Source: Paenibacillus whitsoniae
GTDB taxonomy: Bacteria > Bacillota > Bacilli > Paenibacillales > NBRC-103111
DNA: 64,000 nucleotides
Assembly (NCBI RefSeq): GCF_003955665.1
Contig: NZ_RXHU01000024.1
Span: 1-64,000, forward strand
Direction of reading: 5' to 3'
In this document: piece by piece, positions 1 through 8,149 of the stretch
How the letters are laid out: each line of letters starts with the position of its first letter
Numbering within the stretch: position 1 is the first letter of the stretch
Notes under the pieces: model-generated
Seen by the model: only the letters and a program-made list of their open reading frames with translations
What the model was told of the DNA's origin: nothing
Database searches by the model: none
Program-made: the position numbers and the translations under genes

Positions 1-17
1 AACCCGACTTTTTGAAC
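1..17. repeat. Truncated end of a 265-bp inverted-repeat element
   Basis: The first 17 bases are the reverse complement of the left terminus of the element at 22090-22354. The window therefore probably opens at the edge of another copy. Only the terminal repeat is visible, so this copy's size and orientation cannot be judged. The ileS leader begins a few tens of bases further on. Confidence 0.6.
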
Positions 18-44
18 CCATATTTTATTAAATTCGTTGACGAG

Positions 45-306
45 AAAGAGTACGTTAGCCCCTTGATCCCCAGAGAGTTGGCCTAGAGCTGAAAGCCAAT
101 GTTCAAGCGTTAACCGAAAATCCTCTCCGAGAAGGAAGGCTGAAGCATACGAAGTAAGCCGCCCCGGAATCCTGCCGTTACCAAGGACGCGTATGATAGT
201 ACGTAGTGGAGTTGCCTGAGGATTGTAATGATTACGATCACGACGGAACAAGGGTGGTATCGCGAGTTCAATCTCGTCCCTTACGGGGCGGGATTTTTTT
301 GTTTTT
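45..306 (+). promoter_or_regulatory. T-box leader (tRNA-Ile responsive) of ileS
   Basis: The leader carries the usual T-box landmarks in order: an AGTA-type motif near 51, AGAGAG near 72, a GGC/GCTGAAAGCC distal helix near 79-97, and a specifier region GAAAATC in which ATC at 120-122 is a plausible isoleucine codon. The T-box bulge AGGGTGGTATCGCG lies at 251-264. A terminator follows at 273-306, where CTCGTCCC pairs with GGGGCGGG through some G-U pairs before a T run. Known logic: uncharged tRNA-Ile stabilises the antiterminator and lets ileS be transcribed. The promoter was not identified and may lie outside the window. Confidence 0.9.
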
Positions 307-333
307 TCATAAAAAAGAAAGGGATGACTCTCC

Positions 334-3300
334 ATGAAAAAAGTCGATGTCAAAGAGAAAGCAAGAACCCGCGAACTGCGCATTCTCGCCCAGTGGAGGC
401 AAGAGGAGACCTTCCCGAAATCCATCCGGAACCGGGAGGGAAAGCCGAATTTCGTCTTTTATGAAGGCCCGCCGACCGCTAACGGGAAACCGCACATTGG
501 GCACGTGCTAGGTCGCGTCATCAAGGATTTTATCGGCCGTTACAAAACGATGTCCGGCTATCGGGTCGTGCGCAAAGCCGGCTGGGATACCCACGGACTG
601 CCCGTTGAACTCGGCGTTGAGAAGCAGCTCGGCATCTCCGGCAAGCCTGAAATTGAGAAATACGGGATCGCGGAATTCGTGGAGAAGTGCAAAAGCAGTG
701 TTTTTGAGTATGAGAAGCAGTGGCGGGAGCTCACCGAAGCCATCGCCTATTGGACGGATATGGACAATCCGTACATCACCTTGACGAACGGGTACATCGA
801 AAGTGTTTGGCACATTTTATCCGTGATCCATGGCAAAGGGCTGCTGTACAAAGGCCATCGGGTGAGCCCCTATTGCCCGGACTGCCAAACGACGCTTAGC
901 TCGCATGAAGTCGCGCAAGGGTATGAAGACATCAAAGATTTAAGCGCGACGGTCAAATTTCGAAGCAAACAGGGCGGGGAATTTTTGCTGGCCTGGACGA
1001 CGACGCCTTGGACACTTCCGGCCAATGTGGCTTTAGCGGTCAACAAAGATGTGACTTACGTCAAAGTGCGGCAAAACGGCGAAGTCTACATTGTCGCTGA
1101 AAAGCTCGCCGCCAAAGTGTTGAAAGAAGGCTACGAAGTCTTGTCCAGGCTTCAAGGTTCTGATCTGGTTGGCCTCTCATATGAGCCGCCTTTCGGGTAT
1201 TTGCAGCTCGGCAAAGGACACGTCGTCGTAGATGCCGACTATGTCAGCGACGCGAGCGGAACCGGCATCGTCCACTTGGCGCCGGCGCACGGCGAGGACG
1301 ACTATCGGACCGTCAAGCAGCATGGGCTCGATTTCGTGAACGTCGTCAAGCTGGATGGACGATACAGCGACCAGATCACGGATTTTGCCGGCCGATTCGT
1401 CAAAGACTGCGACGTTGACATCGTCCGCAGCTTGGCCGACCGCGGCTTATTATTTGCCAAAGAACGCTATGAGCACAGTTATCCGTTCTGCTGGCGCTGC
1501 AAATCTCCGCTGCTGTACTACGCGACGGAGAGCTGGTTCATCAAGACAACGGCGGTCAAAGACCAGCTCATTGCCAATAACAAAAAGATTAACTGGCATC
1601 CCTCACACCTTCAGGAAGGCCGTTTTGGAAAATTCCTGGAGGACCTCGTCGATTGGAATATCAGCCGCAACCGCTACTGGGGTACGCCGCTCAATCTATG
1701 GGTTTGCGAAGACTGCGGGGCGGAGCATGCGCCGGGCAGCATGAAAGATCTAAGGGCCAGGTCCGTGCAGCCGCTTGACGAGCATTTGGAACTGCATAAG
1801 CCTTACGTCGACGACGTGAAGCTGCGCTGTACCTGTGGCGGCGTCATGTCGCGAACACTGGAGGTGATGGACGTATGGTTCGACAGCGGCTCGATGCCTT
1901 TTGCCCAGTATCACTATCCGTTCGGCAATGAGCAGCTGTTCCATGAGCAATATCCGGCAGATCTCATCTGCGAGGGCATTGACCAGACGCGGGGCTGGTT
2001 CTTCAGTCTGTTAGCCGTCTCCACGCTCTACAACGGGCAAGCGCCGTATAAAGGGGTGATTTCGACGGGGCATGTGCTGGATGAGGGCGGGCAGAAGATG
2101 TCCAAAAGCAAAGGCAATGTCATCGACCCTTGGGAAATCATCGAGGCTTATGGGACGGATGCTTTCCGCTGGGCTTTGCTTTCCGACAGCGCCCCATGGA
2201 GCAGCAAGAAATTTTCAAAGGCGATCGTGGCCGAAGCCAAATCGAAGGTCATCGACACACTGGTTAACGTCCATTCGTTCTATGCGCTCTACGCGACGAT
2301 CGACAATTATGAGGCGGCGGCCTATCCGAAAAAGACTTCTGACAACGAATTAGATCGCTGGATGCTGTCTCGGGTACACAGCACGCTGCAGCGTGTGACG
2401 AAAGGGCTGGAAACCTACGACTTCCTCAATCCCGCAAAAGAAATCGAGGTGCTCGTGGACGATCTCAGCAACTGGTATGTCCGCCGCTCACGTGATCGCT
2501 TCTGGGGAAGCGGCATGACGGAAGATAAAGTCGCCGCCTATCAGACGCTGGAAGAAGCCTTGCGGACGATCGCTTTGATGATGGCGCCGTACACACCGTT
2601 CCTGTCGGATGACATCTACGGCAATCTCGGCGGAACGCAGAGCGTTCATCTGGCTGATTTTCCTCAGGTGAGGGAGGACCTCATCGATCAGGCGCTGGAA
2701 GCGGATATGGCAACCGTCATGAGGATCGTCGAGCTGGCGCGCAGCGTCCGCAACGAAACCGGCATCAAAACGCGGCAACCTTTGCTAGAGCTGATCGTTG
2801 TGGGAAGTGGCGATGTTCACTTGGCCAAATTTGAGGCGATGATTGCGGAAGAGATCAATGTGAAGATGGTCCGGATGGAGCGGCAGGATAGCGGGTTTGT
2901 GGATTTTAAAATGAAGCTGAACCTGAAGGCAGCCGGGAAGAAATACGGCAAATTCGTCGGGCCGCTGCAAAACGTTCTGAAAGAGCTTACCGCGCAAGAA
3001 GCCCGCGACATTGTCGCTAACGGCTATCTGGAGCTTCAGCTTGAAGGCGAAACGCTTCAGATCGCGCTGGATGAGCTGCTTGTCGACAAGCAGGCCAGAG
3101 CAGGGTTCGCCTCCGCGTCCGGATATGGGCTGAGTGTAGCCTTGAACACAATGCTGACGGAAGATTTGCAAAAAGAAGGGCTTGTCCGCGAAGTGATCCG
3201 CGCGGTGCAAGACTATCGCAAGAAGCTCGATCTGCCGATTGAGCAGCGCGTGCATCTTGTTCTGGACGTTGATGACGAGTTGAAGGAAGCGATCACGTGT

Positions 3301-3414
3301 TTTGAGCATGTTTTGCAGGAGCATGTACTGCTGGAGAGTTTCGCTTTCGGCAGCCAGGATAACATGGACGTCGTAACCATCGAAAATAAATCCGTAGGCC
3401 TAAGCATCACCTAA
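334..3414 (+). CDS. ileS: Isoleucyl-tRNA synthetase, type 2 (IleRS2)
   Basis: This class Ia aminoacyl-tRNA synthetase charges tRNA-Ile with isoleucine in the cytosol. The HIGH signature is at residues 54-57 (context PPTANGKPHIGH) and KMSKS at 588-592. The editing domain lies between them and an anticodon-binding region follows. At 1026 residues, with GWDTHGLPVE, it fits the longer eukaryote-like IleRS2 found in some bacilli rather than the roughly 920-residue IleRS1 of B. subtilis. IleRS2 enzymes are known for lower sensitivity to mupirocin; that property here is inference. The HIGH motif is canonical, unlike the altered motif described in hyper-resistant forms. The start has a GAAAGGGA ribosome site. 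Expression is governed by the T-box upstream, and a terminator follows. Confidence 0.96.
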   Translation: MKKVDVKEKARTRELRILAQWRQEETFPKSIRNREGKPNFVFYEGPPTANGKPHIGHVLGRVIKDFIGRYKTMSGYRVVRKAGWDTHGLPVELGVEKQLGISGKPEIEKYGIAEFVEKCKSSVFEYEKQWRELTEAIAYWTDMDNPYITLTNGYIESVWHILSVIHGKGLLYKGHRVSPYCPDCQTTLSSHEVAQGYEDIKDLSATVKFRSKQGGEFLLAWTTTPWTLPANVALAVNKDVTYVKVRQNGEVYIVAEKLAAKVLKEGYEVLSRLQGSDLVGLSYEPPFGYLQLGKGHVVVDADYVSDASGTGIVHLAPAHGEDDYRTVKQHGLDFVNVVKLDGRYSDQITDFAGRFVKDCDVDIVRSLADRGLLFAKERYEHSYPFCWRCKSPLLYYATESWFIKTTAVKDQLIANNKKINWHPSHLQEGRFGKFLEDLVDWNISRNRYWGTPLNLWVCEDCGAEHAPGSMKDLRARSVQPLDEHLELHKPYVDDVKLRCTCGGVMSRTLEVMDVWFDSGSMPFAQYHYPFGNEQLFHEQYPADLICEGIDQTRGWFFSLLAVSTLYNGQAPYKGVISTGHVLDEGGQKMSKSKGNVIDPWEIIEAYGTDAFRWALLSDSAPWSSKKFSKAIVAEAKSKVIDTLVNVHSFYALYATIDNYEAAAYPKKTSDNELDRWMLSRVHSTLQRVTKGLETYDFLNPAKEIEVLVDDLSNWYVRRSRDRFWGSGMTEDKVAAYQTLEEALRTIALMMAPYTPFLSDDIYGNLGGTQSVHLADFPQVREDLIDQALEADMATVMRIVELARSVRNETGIKTRQPLLELIVVGSGDVHLAKFEAMIAEEINVKMVRMERQDSGFVDFKMKLNLKAAGKKYGKFVGPLQNVLKELTAQEARDIVANGYLELQLEGETLQIALDELLVDKQARAGFASASGYGLSVALNTMLTEDLQKEGLVREVIRAVQDYRKKLDLPIEQRVHLVLDVDDELKEAITCFEHVLQEHVLLESFAFGSQDNMDVVTIENKSVGLSIT

Positions 3415-3425
3415 CTGGCACCGTG

Positions 3426-3464
3426 ACCGGGATTCCTTACTCGTTAAGGAGTGCCGGTTTTTTT
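3426..3464 (+). terminator. Intrinsic terminator after ileS
   Basis: An interrupted stem (ACCGG, then TTCCTTA, pairing with TTAAGGA, then CCGGT) is followed by a run of seven T. It begins 11 bp after the ileS stop. Confidence 0.85.
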
Positions 3465-3579
3465 CAATCCTTGATGGGCATCCGAAACTGCCTGCAAGGA
3501 GAGCTAGGCACCTGCTACGCTGTGTGTTGGGTTTAGAAAAAGAACTTGCATCACTTACTGTATATCATAACAACTCCCA

Positions 3580-4167
3580 TCAGTTCAAATATCTTTTCTC
3601 AATTTGTTCTACCCAACCAGGAATTACATCCGTACGATGGGTAATCGCACCACCACTGATTTGAAGCACCATCTCGCCTCCAGCTCTGCTGTTATCAATG
3701 ACAACGAGATGATCAATTAAATGATGATTTTTAAGTAAATTGCGAATCGAAGTATCATGTCTTCTGATAATATCCTCAGTCGGAATATGATGCCCGCCAT
3801 TTTTAACTCGTGCTGCAACTCGTTCTATATTTAAATGATAATCGCCCAATCCTACATAGAACATCGTAATCTCAAACTTGTTGTCCTTGGCATCCCGCAT
3901 GAGACGAATGGCGTTGCCGCCTGCCAATGTAGATTCAACCGAAAAGTCTCTCCCTTGGCGAATACAATCTCTAGCTAATCTAATAGCCTCTTTACCTGCA
4001 GATACTTTTCGGCTTTCTGGATGCAAAGAATCAATCCCTCGTGCCAAAGCATCTGGATCAATGTTCACACTGATTCCTAACCGATCAACGATCAGGTTTC
4101 GAATGGTACTTTTACCACTGCCATTATTGCCGGCGAATACATACATAATTGGCGTTTGTTCATGCAT
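3580..4167 (-). CDS. Zeta-toxin-like P-loop kinase (COG4185 type)
   Basis: This 195-residue protein has a Walker A motif GNNGSGKST near its N terminus, then NIDPD and FSVESTLAGG, the pattern of predicted zeta-type small-molecule kinases. Family members phosphorylate UDP-GlcNAc or related nucleotide substrates and are often toxins, but the substrate here is unknown. I chose ATG at 4167, which has CGGATGG upstream; ATGs at 4176 and 4206 are alternatives. The gene overlaps the end of the small upstream gene (its TGA lies inside ATGCATGA), which indicates translational coupling. The region is AT-rich compared with its neighbours, suggesting transfer. Confidence 0.75.
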   Translation of the reverse strand: MHEQTPIMYVFAGNNGSGKSTIRNLIVDRLGISVNIDPDALARGIDSLHPESRKVSAGKEAIRLARDCIRQGRDFSVESTLAGGNAIRLMRDAKDNKFEITMFYVGLGDYHLNIERVAARVKNGGHHIPTEDIIRRHDTSIRNLLKNHHLIDHLVVIDNSRAGGEMVLQISGGAITHRTDVIPGWVEQIEKRYLN

Positions 4168-4336
4168 GAGGGCCATCCGAATTGACGACAGGAACAATAT
4201 CCCCATTGTTGTATTCCTTTACAATTTGACCTTCTACGGTTTTATAAACGATGTAAGTGTCATTTGCTTTTGCATCTAGCTTGGCGCGATCTCCAGTGAG
4301 CTTAATAAGCTTCTCTAAATCTTTGAATTTATTCAT
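4160..4336 (-). CDS. Small protein paired with the zeta-like kinase, possible antitoxin
   Basis: This 58-residue charged protein lies upstream of the zeta-like kinase and overlaps it. A helical N-terminal half (KFKDLEKLIKLTGDRAKL) is followed by a short beta-like part (TYIVYKTVEGQIVKEYNNG). ATG at 4336 is preceded by GGAAAGGTG at good spacing; an in-frame GTG at 4345 falls inside that ribosome site and is unlikely. I recall small proteins with a similar VY..EGQ.VKEY pattern next to COG4185 kinases, but cannot name a family. The antitoxin role is inferred only from size, order and overlap. Confidence 0.6.
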   Translation of the reverse strand: MNKFKDLEKLIKLTGDRAKLDAKANDTYIVYKTVEGQIVKEYNNGDIVPVVNSDGPHA

Positions 4337-4459
4337 AGGTTTCACCTTTCCATCACTAGTATCGACCTTTAACTAAATTATAACACAGCAGACTGCTTCT
4401 ATATCACATGGTGATTCCATCTCTTCATCCATCCAATATCAATTAAATACTTCTATTTC

Positions 4460-4738
4460 TTATGAGATCGAAGCAGGCTTACGTTTTCTAAAGTCTAATA
4501 TAGATATATTTATGAACAACTGTACTGTATCAGTATAAACATGTTCTCTAATAAATCTCTTGCTTTTATCGTACTCATCATCCGTGAAACAAGCAATTAA
4601 ATAAAATGCATTCTTGTATTTGGTAGATAACATATAATCTGTTAACTGCTTTTCATATCCTTTTTTTAAATAAGAACTGCTCGCAAACCAATAATCCACA
4701 ATCGCTTTTTTTGAAGTTTTAATATTTTGATTTGCCAT
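4460..4738 (-). CDS. Hypothetical protein, possibly a decayed nuclease C-terminal fragment
   Basis: I do not recognise this 92-residue protein with confidence. The start at 4738 is supported by AAGGAG seven bases upstream; ATG at 4744 is too close. It reads as alternating helices and strands (KQLTDYMLS, AFYLIACFTDDEYDKSKRFI, ILDFRKRKPAS). The order loosely resembles the tail of some PD-(D/E)XK-like nuclease domains, in which case it would be a remnant without the catalytic half. It stands alone in an AT-rich stretch downstream of the 183-bp repeat. Confidence 0.5.
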   Translation of the reverse strand: MANQNIKTSKKAIVDYWFASSSYLKKGYEKQLTDYMLSTKYKNAFYLIACFTDDEYDKSKRFIREHVYTDTVQLFINISILDFRKRKPASIS

Positions 4739-4925
4739 ATTCATGCTCCTTCTCAGTCTAAATTGCGTCATAGATGTGGCATTTCTACCTTTCGCATTGC
4801 AGCAGGCTTACCCCTATGTGTCTGCATCAAGCGACAAGCCAAACCAATATCAGGATTGATCATCGTTGTTATTTCCCATATGCCAGTCCTTCCCATCAGT
4901 CGTAAACAATGTATATTTCGCAGAA

Positions 4926-5108
4926 TAACGGTTATCCTAGCGCTTATTTGACGCCAATGGCCCCTTTTCAAAAGCTAACGGTTGCCATAACGCCTATTTG
5001 CCCTAAATCCAGTGAAATCTTGTCAAAATCGCATAAATAGCCCCCGTGGCAACCGTTACGTGCTGGAATGGCGCCTTTTGGATGAAATAAGCCCTGCGAC
5101 AACCGTTA
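4926..5108. repeat. Family-1 dispersed element, copy A (183 bp)
   Basis: Four arms lie in the order forward, forward, inverted, inverted: 4926-4950, 4976-5000, 5034-5058 and 5085-5108. Forward arms begin TAACGGTT and end in a CTTATTTG/CTATTTG-like sequence; inverted arms end in CAACCGTTA. Forward arms start 50 bp apart, inverted arms end 50 bp apart, and the second forward start to the first inverted end is 83 bp. Total length is 183 bp, as in the copies at 25337 and 43748. It occupies the gene-free stretch 4739-5269 together with the csp terminator; nothing else is visible there. Confidence 0.85.
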
Positions 5109-5207
5109 GCATCCATCCACCCATTCGCCCGCTCATCCGTCCCTCACCATGCCGCGTACATTCGTTTTCTTCCAAGCATACGACCGTCGGAGGCAGCCCG
5201 ACAAAAT

Positions 5208-5256
5208 CAAAAAAGGGTATCCCCTCAGCCATTTGCATGACTGGCGGGATACCCTC
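5208..5256 (-). terminator. Terminator of the first cold-shock gene
   Basis: On the minus strand a stem GGGTATCCC / GGGATACCC is followed by six or more T. It lies just after the csp stop codon. Confidence 0.85.
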
Positions 5257-5269
5257 TAATTCGCTGAAA

Positions 5270-5470
5270 TTACAGTTTTACAACGTTCTCAGCTTGTGGT
5301 CCGCGGTTGCCTTGAACAACGTTGAACTCAACTTGTTGACCTTCGTCAAGCGTTTTGAAGCCTTCGCCTTGGATTGCGGAGAAGTGTACGAATACATCGT
5401 TGCCACCTTCTACTTCGATGAAACCAAAACCTTTTTCTGCGTTAAACCATTTTACTGTTCCTACTGCCAT
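5270..5470 (-). CDS. Cold-shock protein (CspB/CspD-like), copy 1
   Basis: This 66-residue single cold-shock domain has RNP1-like KGFGFIEV and RNP2-like VFVHFSAI, which bind single-stranded RNA or DNA as an RNA chaperone. ATG at 5470 begins [10 protein letters not shown]. The upstream in-frame extension to 5500 is leader, because a TTGGAGGT site precedes 5470. The product is identical in all 66 residues to that of the gene at 11153-11353, and the two coding sequences differ at only about six bases, all silent. A long leader of about 130 nt precedes it, as is usual for cold-shock genes. Confidence 0.95.
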   Translation of the reverse strand: MAVGTVKWFNAEKGFGFIEVEGGNDVFVHFSAIQGEGFKTLDEGQQVEFNVVQGNRGPQAENVVKL

Positions 5471-5533
5471 GGGGAAATACCTCCAACAAATTATTAACAT
5501 GTTTTTTTATTCTGCAAAGAGAAAAAATTCACA

Positions 5534-5577
5534 CATTGGATAAGGTTCACAAACAAAAATGAAAACCCTTTACAATG
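5534..5577 (-). promoter_or_regulatory. Conserved hairpin in the csp copy 1 leader
   Basis: In the 5' leader ACATTG pairs with CAATGT, and inside that AAGGTT pairs with AACCCTT. The same hairpin occurs before the second csp gene with a C:G to T:A exchange that preserves pairing. It is likely a leader element acting on transcript stability or translation at low temperature; that function is inferred from cspA-type leaders. Confidence 0.6.
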
Positions 5578-5610
5578 TATGAATTCAGGTTCTTTTTGTC
5601 GATTGGATTC

Positions 5611-5639
5611 ATCATATCACAGCCATTTTGAAAACGCAA
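5611..5639 (-). promoter_or_regulatory. Sigma-A promoter of csp copy 1
   Basis: On the minus strand, -35 TTGCGT and -10 TATGAT are separated by 17 bp. A TG one base before the -10 gives an extended -10. The second csp promoter has the same arrangement. Confidence 0.7.
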
Positions 5640-5801
5640 ACCATTTCCAGTGTTTTCTTGTTTGCGCTTCCATTCTGCGGAATAGCAGGGGTTGAAGCGT
5701 AACCCCAACTTTGGTCTAGGTACGTTTTAGTCTTCCGACGGTTACTCGCAAAGGGGTTCAAAATCTATACTACCCTTATAGAGAACGTAGGAGGGCTTCA
5801 T

Positions 5802-7901
5802 GTGTACGTAATCATCAGTCAAAGCATGCTATCCATTTGTTTATTTTATGTGATTTTCACCTGGATTGGCGGCGTCAAAGCCAGCCGGCTGCTGTACAGC
5901 GGCAGTCTTGAGCGGATGAACCGGAAAGCGCGGAAGCTGCTGTTCTGGGCCTGGTTCCCGGCGCTTCTCGCCGCAGCCACTACGGCCGGTGCGGTTTACT
6001 TGCAGCGCACGATGGACGCAGCCTTTTGGCAGGATCGCCTTTATGTAGAAGCGCCGCTTGTCGCGCTGCCGGTCATCCTGATCTGGTTCATCGCTGTACC
6101 GAAAGTGATAAAGCTTCGCTCCTTATTGAAAAAGGCGATGGCCGAGGAGCAGGAGACCCTGGAACCGGCGATTTTCGGGCGCGCGGCGCAGCCGGGCTTG
6201 ATCATTCCCTACCAGCTGGCCGCGCTTGGGGCGTTGACCGCGTTATATTTTGCCCTGGTGCCGCCGGTGCCGTTCAAATGGCTGGATGTCGCGATTCCGC
6301 TGGGCGTTCTGCTGCTAATCGCTGTGGTGCTGTGGGGACGTCACCAGTTTCGCTATCAGCAAACGATCGGCTTGAAGACGTATACGGTGCCGAACATCTG
6401 GAAACGCGTTAGCACCATGTTTGGCGTGTTGGCCGTCGCAGCGGGCTTAATCATCCTGGGCATCAACTTCGCCCTCAAGGCGAGCGAGCTGCCGCCGCAG
6501 ATCGATATGGCCAGCGGAGCCGCCGATTATGGGGGTCAGACGCCATCTGACGCGAACCTGCATCAACACAGCGGCAGTACCGCCGCCATGGCGCCGGGCA
6601 TGGTGTCCGTAGCGGACCTTAAAGGCCCGCAGGACGGCGTGGCCGACAAGCATTTTACCCTCGTTGCCCAAAAGAAAACCGTCACCCTCAGCTCCGGCAA
6701 AACCGTCGACGCCTGGACGTTTAACGGGCAAATTCCGGGACCTGAACTGCGCGTCCGTGAAGGGGATCTGGTCGAAGTGACGCTGACCAACCAAGATATC
6801 GAAGAGGGCGTCACCGCGCACTGGCACGGGCTGGACGTCCCCAATGCGGAAGACGGCGTTGCAGGCGCCACACAGAACGCGGTGATGCCCGGCGAAACGT
6901 ATACGTACCGATTCCGCGCCGAGCAGGTGGGCACGTTCTGGTATCACTCGCATCAGGATTCCCAGGAAGCTGTCAGCAAAGGGCTGTTCGGCACACTGAT
7001 CGTCGAGCCCAAGGAAACGCCGGCACAGCCGGTCAAAGACATCACCGTGCTGACCCACCTGTGGAAGAACACGTTTGCCATCGGCGCGTCCGATCAACTC
7101 ATCCACGAAAAAGTCGAGCCCGGCACCCCAGTTCGCCTGCGTTTGATCAATACGGATGACTGGGTCGATCAAACGTATACCTTGGTAGGTACGCCTTTCC
7201 AAGTCGCGGCCATTGACGGGACGGAGCTGAACAAGCCGGATCTGCTCACGAACACACATGTCGTGGTGACAACCGGCGGGCGCTATGATTTAACGTTTGC
7301 GATGCCAGATCATCCCGTCTATCTAGCCGTCGGCAACAATAAAAAAATCGGCCTGCTGCTCTCCGCCAGCGATCAAGCCGAGGTGCCGGCCATCCCGCAA
7401 ACGGTCGCTTTCGATATGCTGAACTACGGCAGGCCTGCGACTACGCCATTCGATGCGAACAGCAAGTTCGATCGGGAATTCAACCTCGTGCTGGATAACA
7501 AATTGGGCTTTTATAATCGCACCTTCAACTTCTTGTATACGCTGAACGGGGAAGTATTCCCGAATGCGCCAATGTTCATGGTCAAAGAGGGCGACCTCGT
7601 CAAAACGACGATCTCGAACCGCGGCAATGTCGAGCATCCGATGCATCTGCACGGCCATCATGTGCTCGTACTGTCCCACAACGGTAAACCTTCCGCAGGC
7701 AGCCCCTGGTGGTCCGACACCCTCGACGTCCTGCCGGGAGACACGTACGAAATCGCTTTTGTCGCGAATAACCCGGGCCTGTGGATGGACCACTGCCACA
7801 ATCTGACTCATGCCGCCGCAGGTATGTCGATGCACCTCATGTACGAGGGGATTACGACGCCGTACTCGGTGGGCAGCGCAACGAGTAACCATCCGGAGTG
7901 A
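5802..7901 (+). CDS. Membrane-anchored multicopper oxidase (laccase-like)
   Basis: This 699-residue protein has a hydrophobic N-terminal half-domain with about five transmembrane segments (residues 1-230), then an extracytoplasmic two-cupredoxin multicopper oxidase. Copper ligands are visible as HWHG (340-343), HSH (382-384), HPMHLHGHH (from 612) and HCHNLTH (664-670), giving a type 1 site and the trinuclear cluster. Such enzymes couple oxidation of phenols or Cu(I)/Mn(II) to reduction of O2 to water; the substrate here is unknown. Translation starts at GTG 5802 after GTAGGAGGG. An overlapping ATG at 5800 opens a three-codon frame that ends at once. It looks monocistronic. Confidence 0.93.
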   Translation: MYVIISQSMLSICLFYVIFTWIGGVKASRLLYSGSLERMNRKARKLLFWAWFPALLAAATTAGAVYLQRTMDAAFWQDRLYVEAPLVALPVILIWFIAVPKVIKLRSLLKKAMAEEQETLEPAIFGRAAQPGLIIPYQLAALGALTALYFALVPPVPFKWLDVAIPLGVLLLIAVVLWGRHQFRYQQTIGLKTYTVPNIWKRVSTMFGVLAVAAGLIILGINFALKASELPPQIDMASGAADYGGQTPSDANLHQHSGSTAAMAPGMVSVADLKGPQDGVADKHFTLVAQKKTVTLSSGKTVDAWTFNGQIPGPELRVREGDLVEVTLTNQDIEEGVTAHWHGLDVPNAEDGVAGATQNAVMPGETYTYRFRAEQVGTFWYHSHQDSQEAVSKGLFGTLIVEPKETPAQPVKDITVLTHLWKNTFAIGASDQLIHEKVEPGTPVRLRLINTDDWVDQTYTLVGTPFQVAAIDGTELNKPDLLTNTHVVVTTGGRYDLTFAMPDHPVYLAVGNNKKIGLLLSASDQAEVPAIPQTVAFDMLNYGRPATTPFDANSKFDREFNLVLDNKLGFYNRTFNFLYTLNGEVFPNAPMFMVKEGDLVKTTISNRGNVEHPMHLHGHHVLVLSHNGKPSAGSPWWSDTLDVLPGDTYEIAFVANNPGLWMDHCHNLTHAAAGMSMHLMYEGITTPYSVGSATSNHPE

Positions 7902-7989
7902 AAAGAGCTTCATTTTCAAAAAAGAGGGAGGGGATGTCAGGTTTAATGACATACACATTGACAAAATCGCCTCTCCCGGTTTACCCTAA

Positions 7990-8066
7990 GAGTATCTTTT
8001 CGTATAACCTTAATAATTGGATTAAGGGTCTCTACTGGAAACCGTAAATTTCTAGCTACGAAAAAT
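7990..8066 (+). promoter_or_regulatory. Purine riboswitch aptamer
   Basis: The fold matches the purine aptamer. P1 is TTTTCGTA / TACGAAAA. P2 is CCTTAA / TTAAGG with loop TAATTGGA. J2/3 is GTCTCTAC. P3 is CTGGAAA / TTTCTAG with the canonical loop CCGTAAA. J3/1 begins with C, the identity base of the guanine-binding class (adenine aptamers have U). The P2 loop is shorter than the usual ATATGG-containing loop, so affinity or specificity may differ. It precedes a purine-type deaminase gene. Confidence 0.85.
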
Positions 8067-8067
8067 G

Positions 8068-8109
8068 TGCCCGGCCCTGCCTGCATATTTTTCCGGGCTA
8101 GTTTTTTTT
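8068..8109 (+). terminator. Riboswitch expression-platform terminator
   Basis: GCCCGG pairs with CCGGGC across a loop and is followed by CTAG and eight T. It lies directly after P1, so ligand binding could switch it. Whether ligand turns the gene on or off could not be settled by eye. Confidence 0.75.
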
Positions 8110-8149
8110 ATGCTTCATTGCCATAAAATGAAGGTAGGAGGTAGCGACC

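Noticed and set aside
4926-5108. A CRISPR array, suggested by arms at a regular 50-bp step
   Set aside because: There are only two units per direction, the second pair is inverted, the spacers are related to each other, and no cas genes are present.
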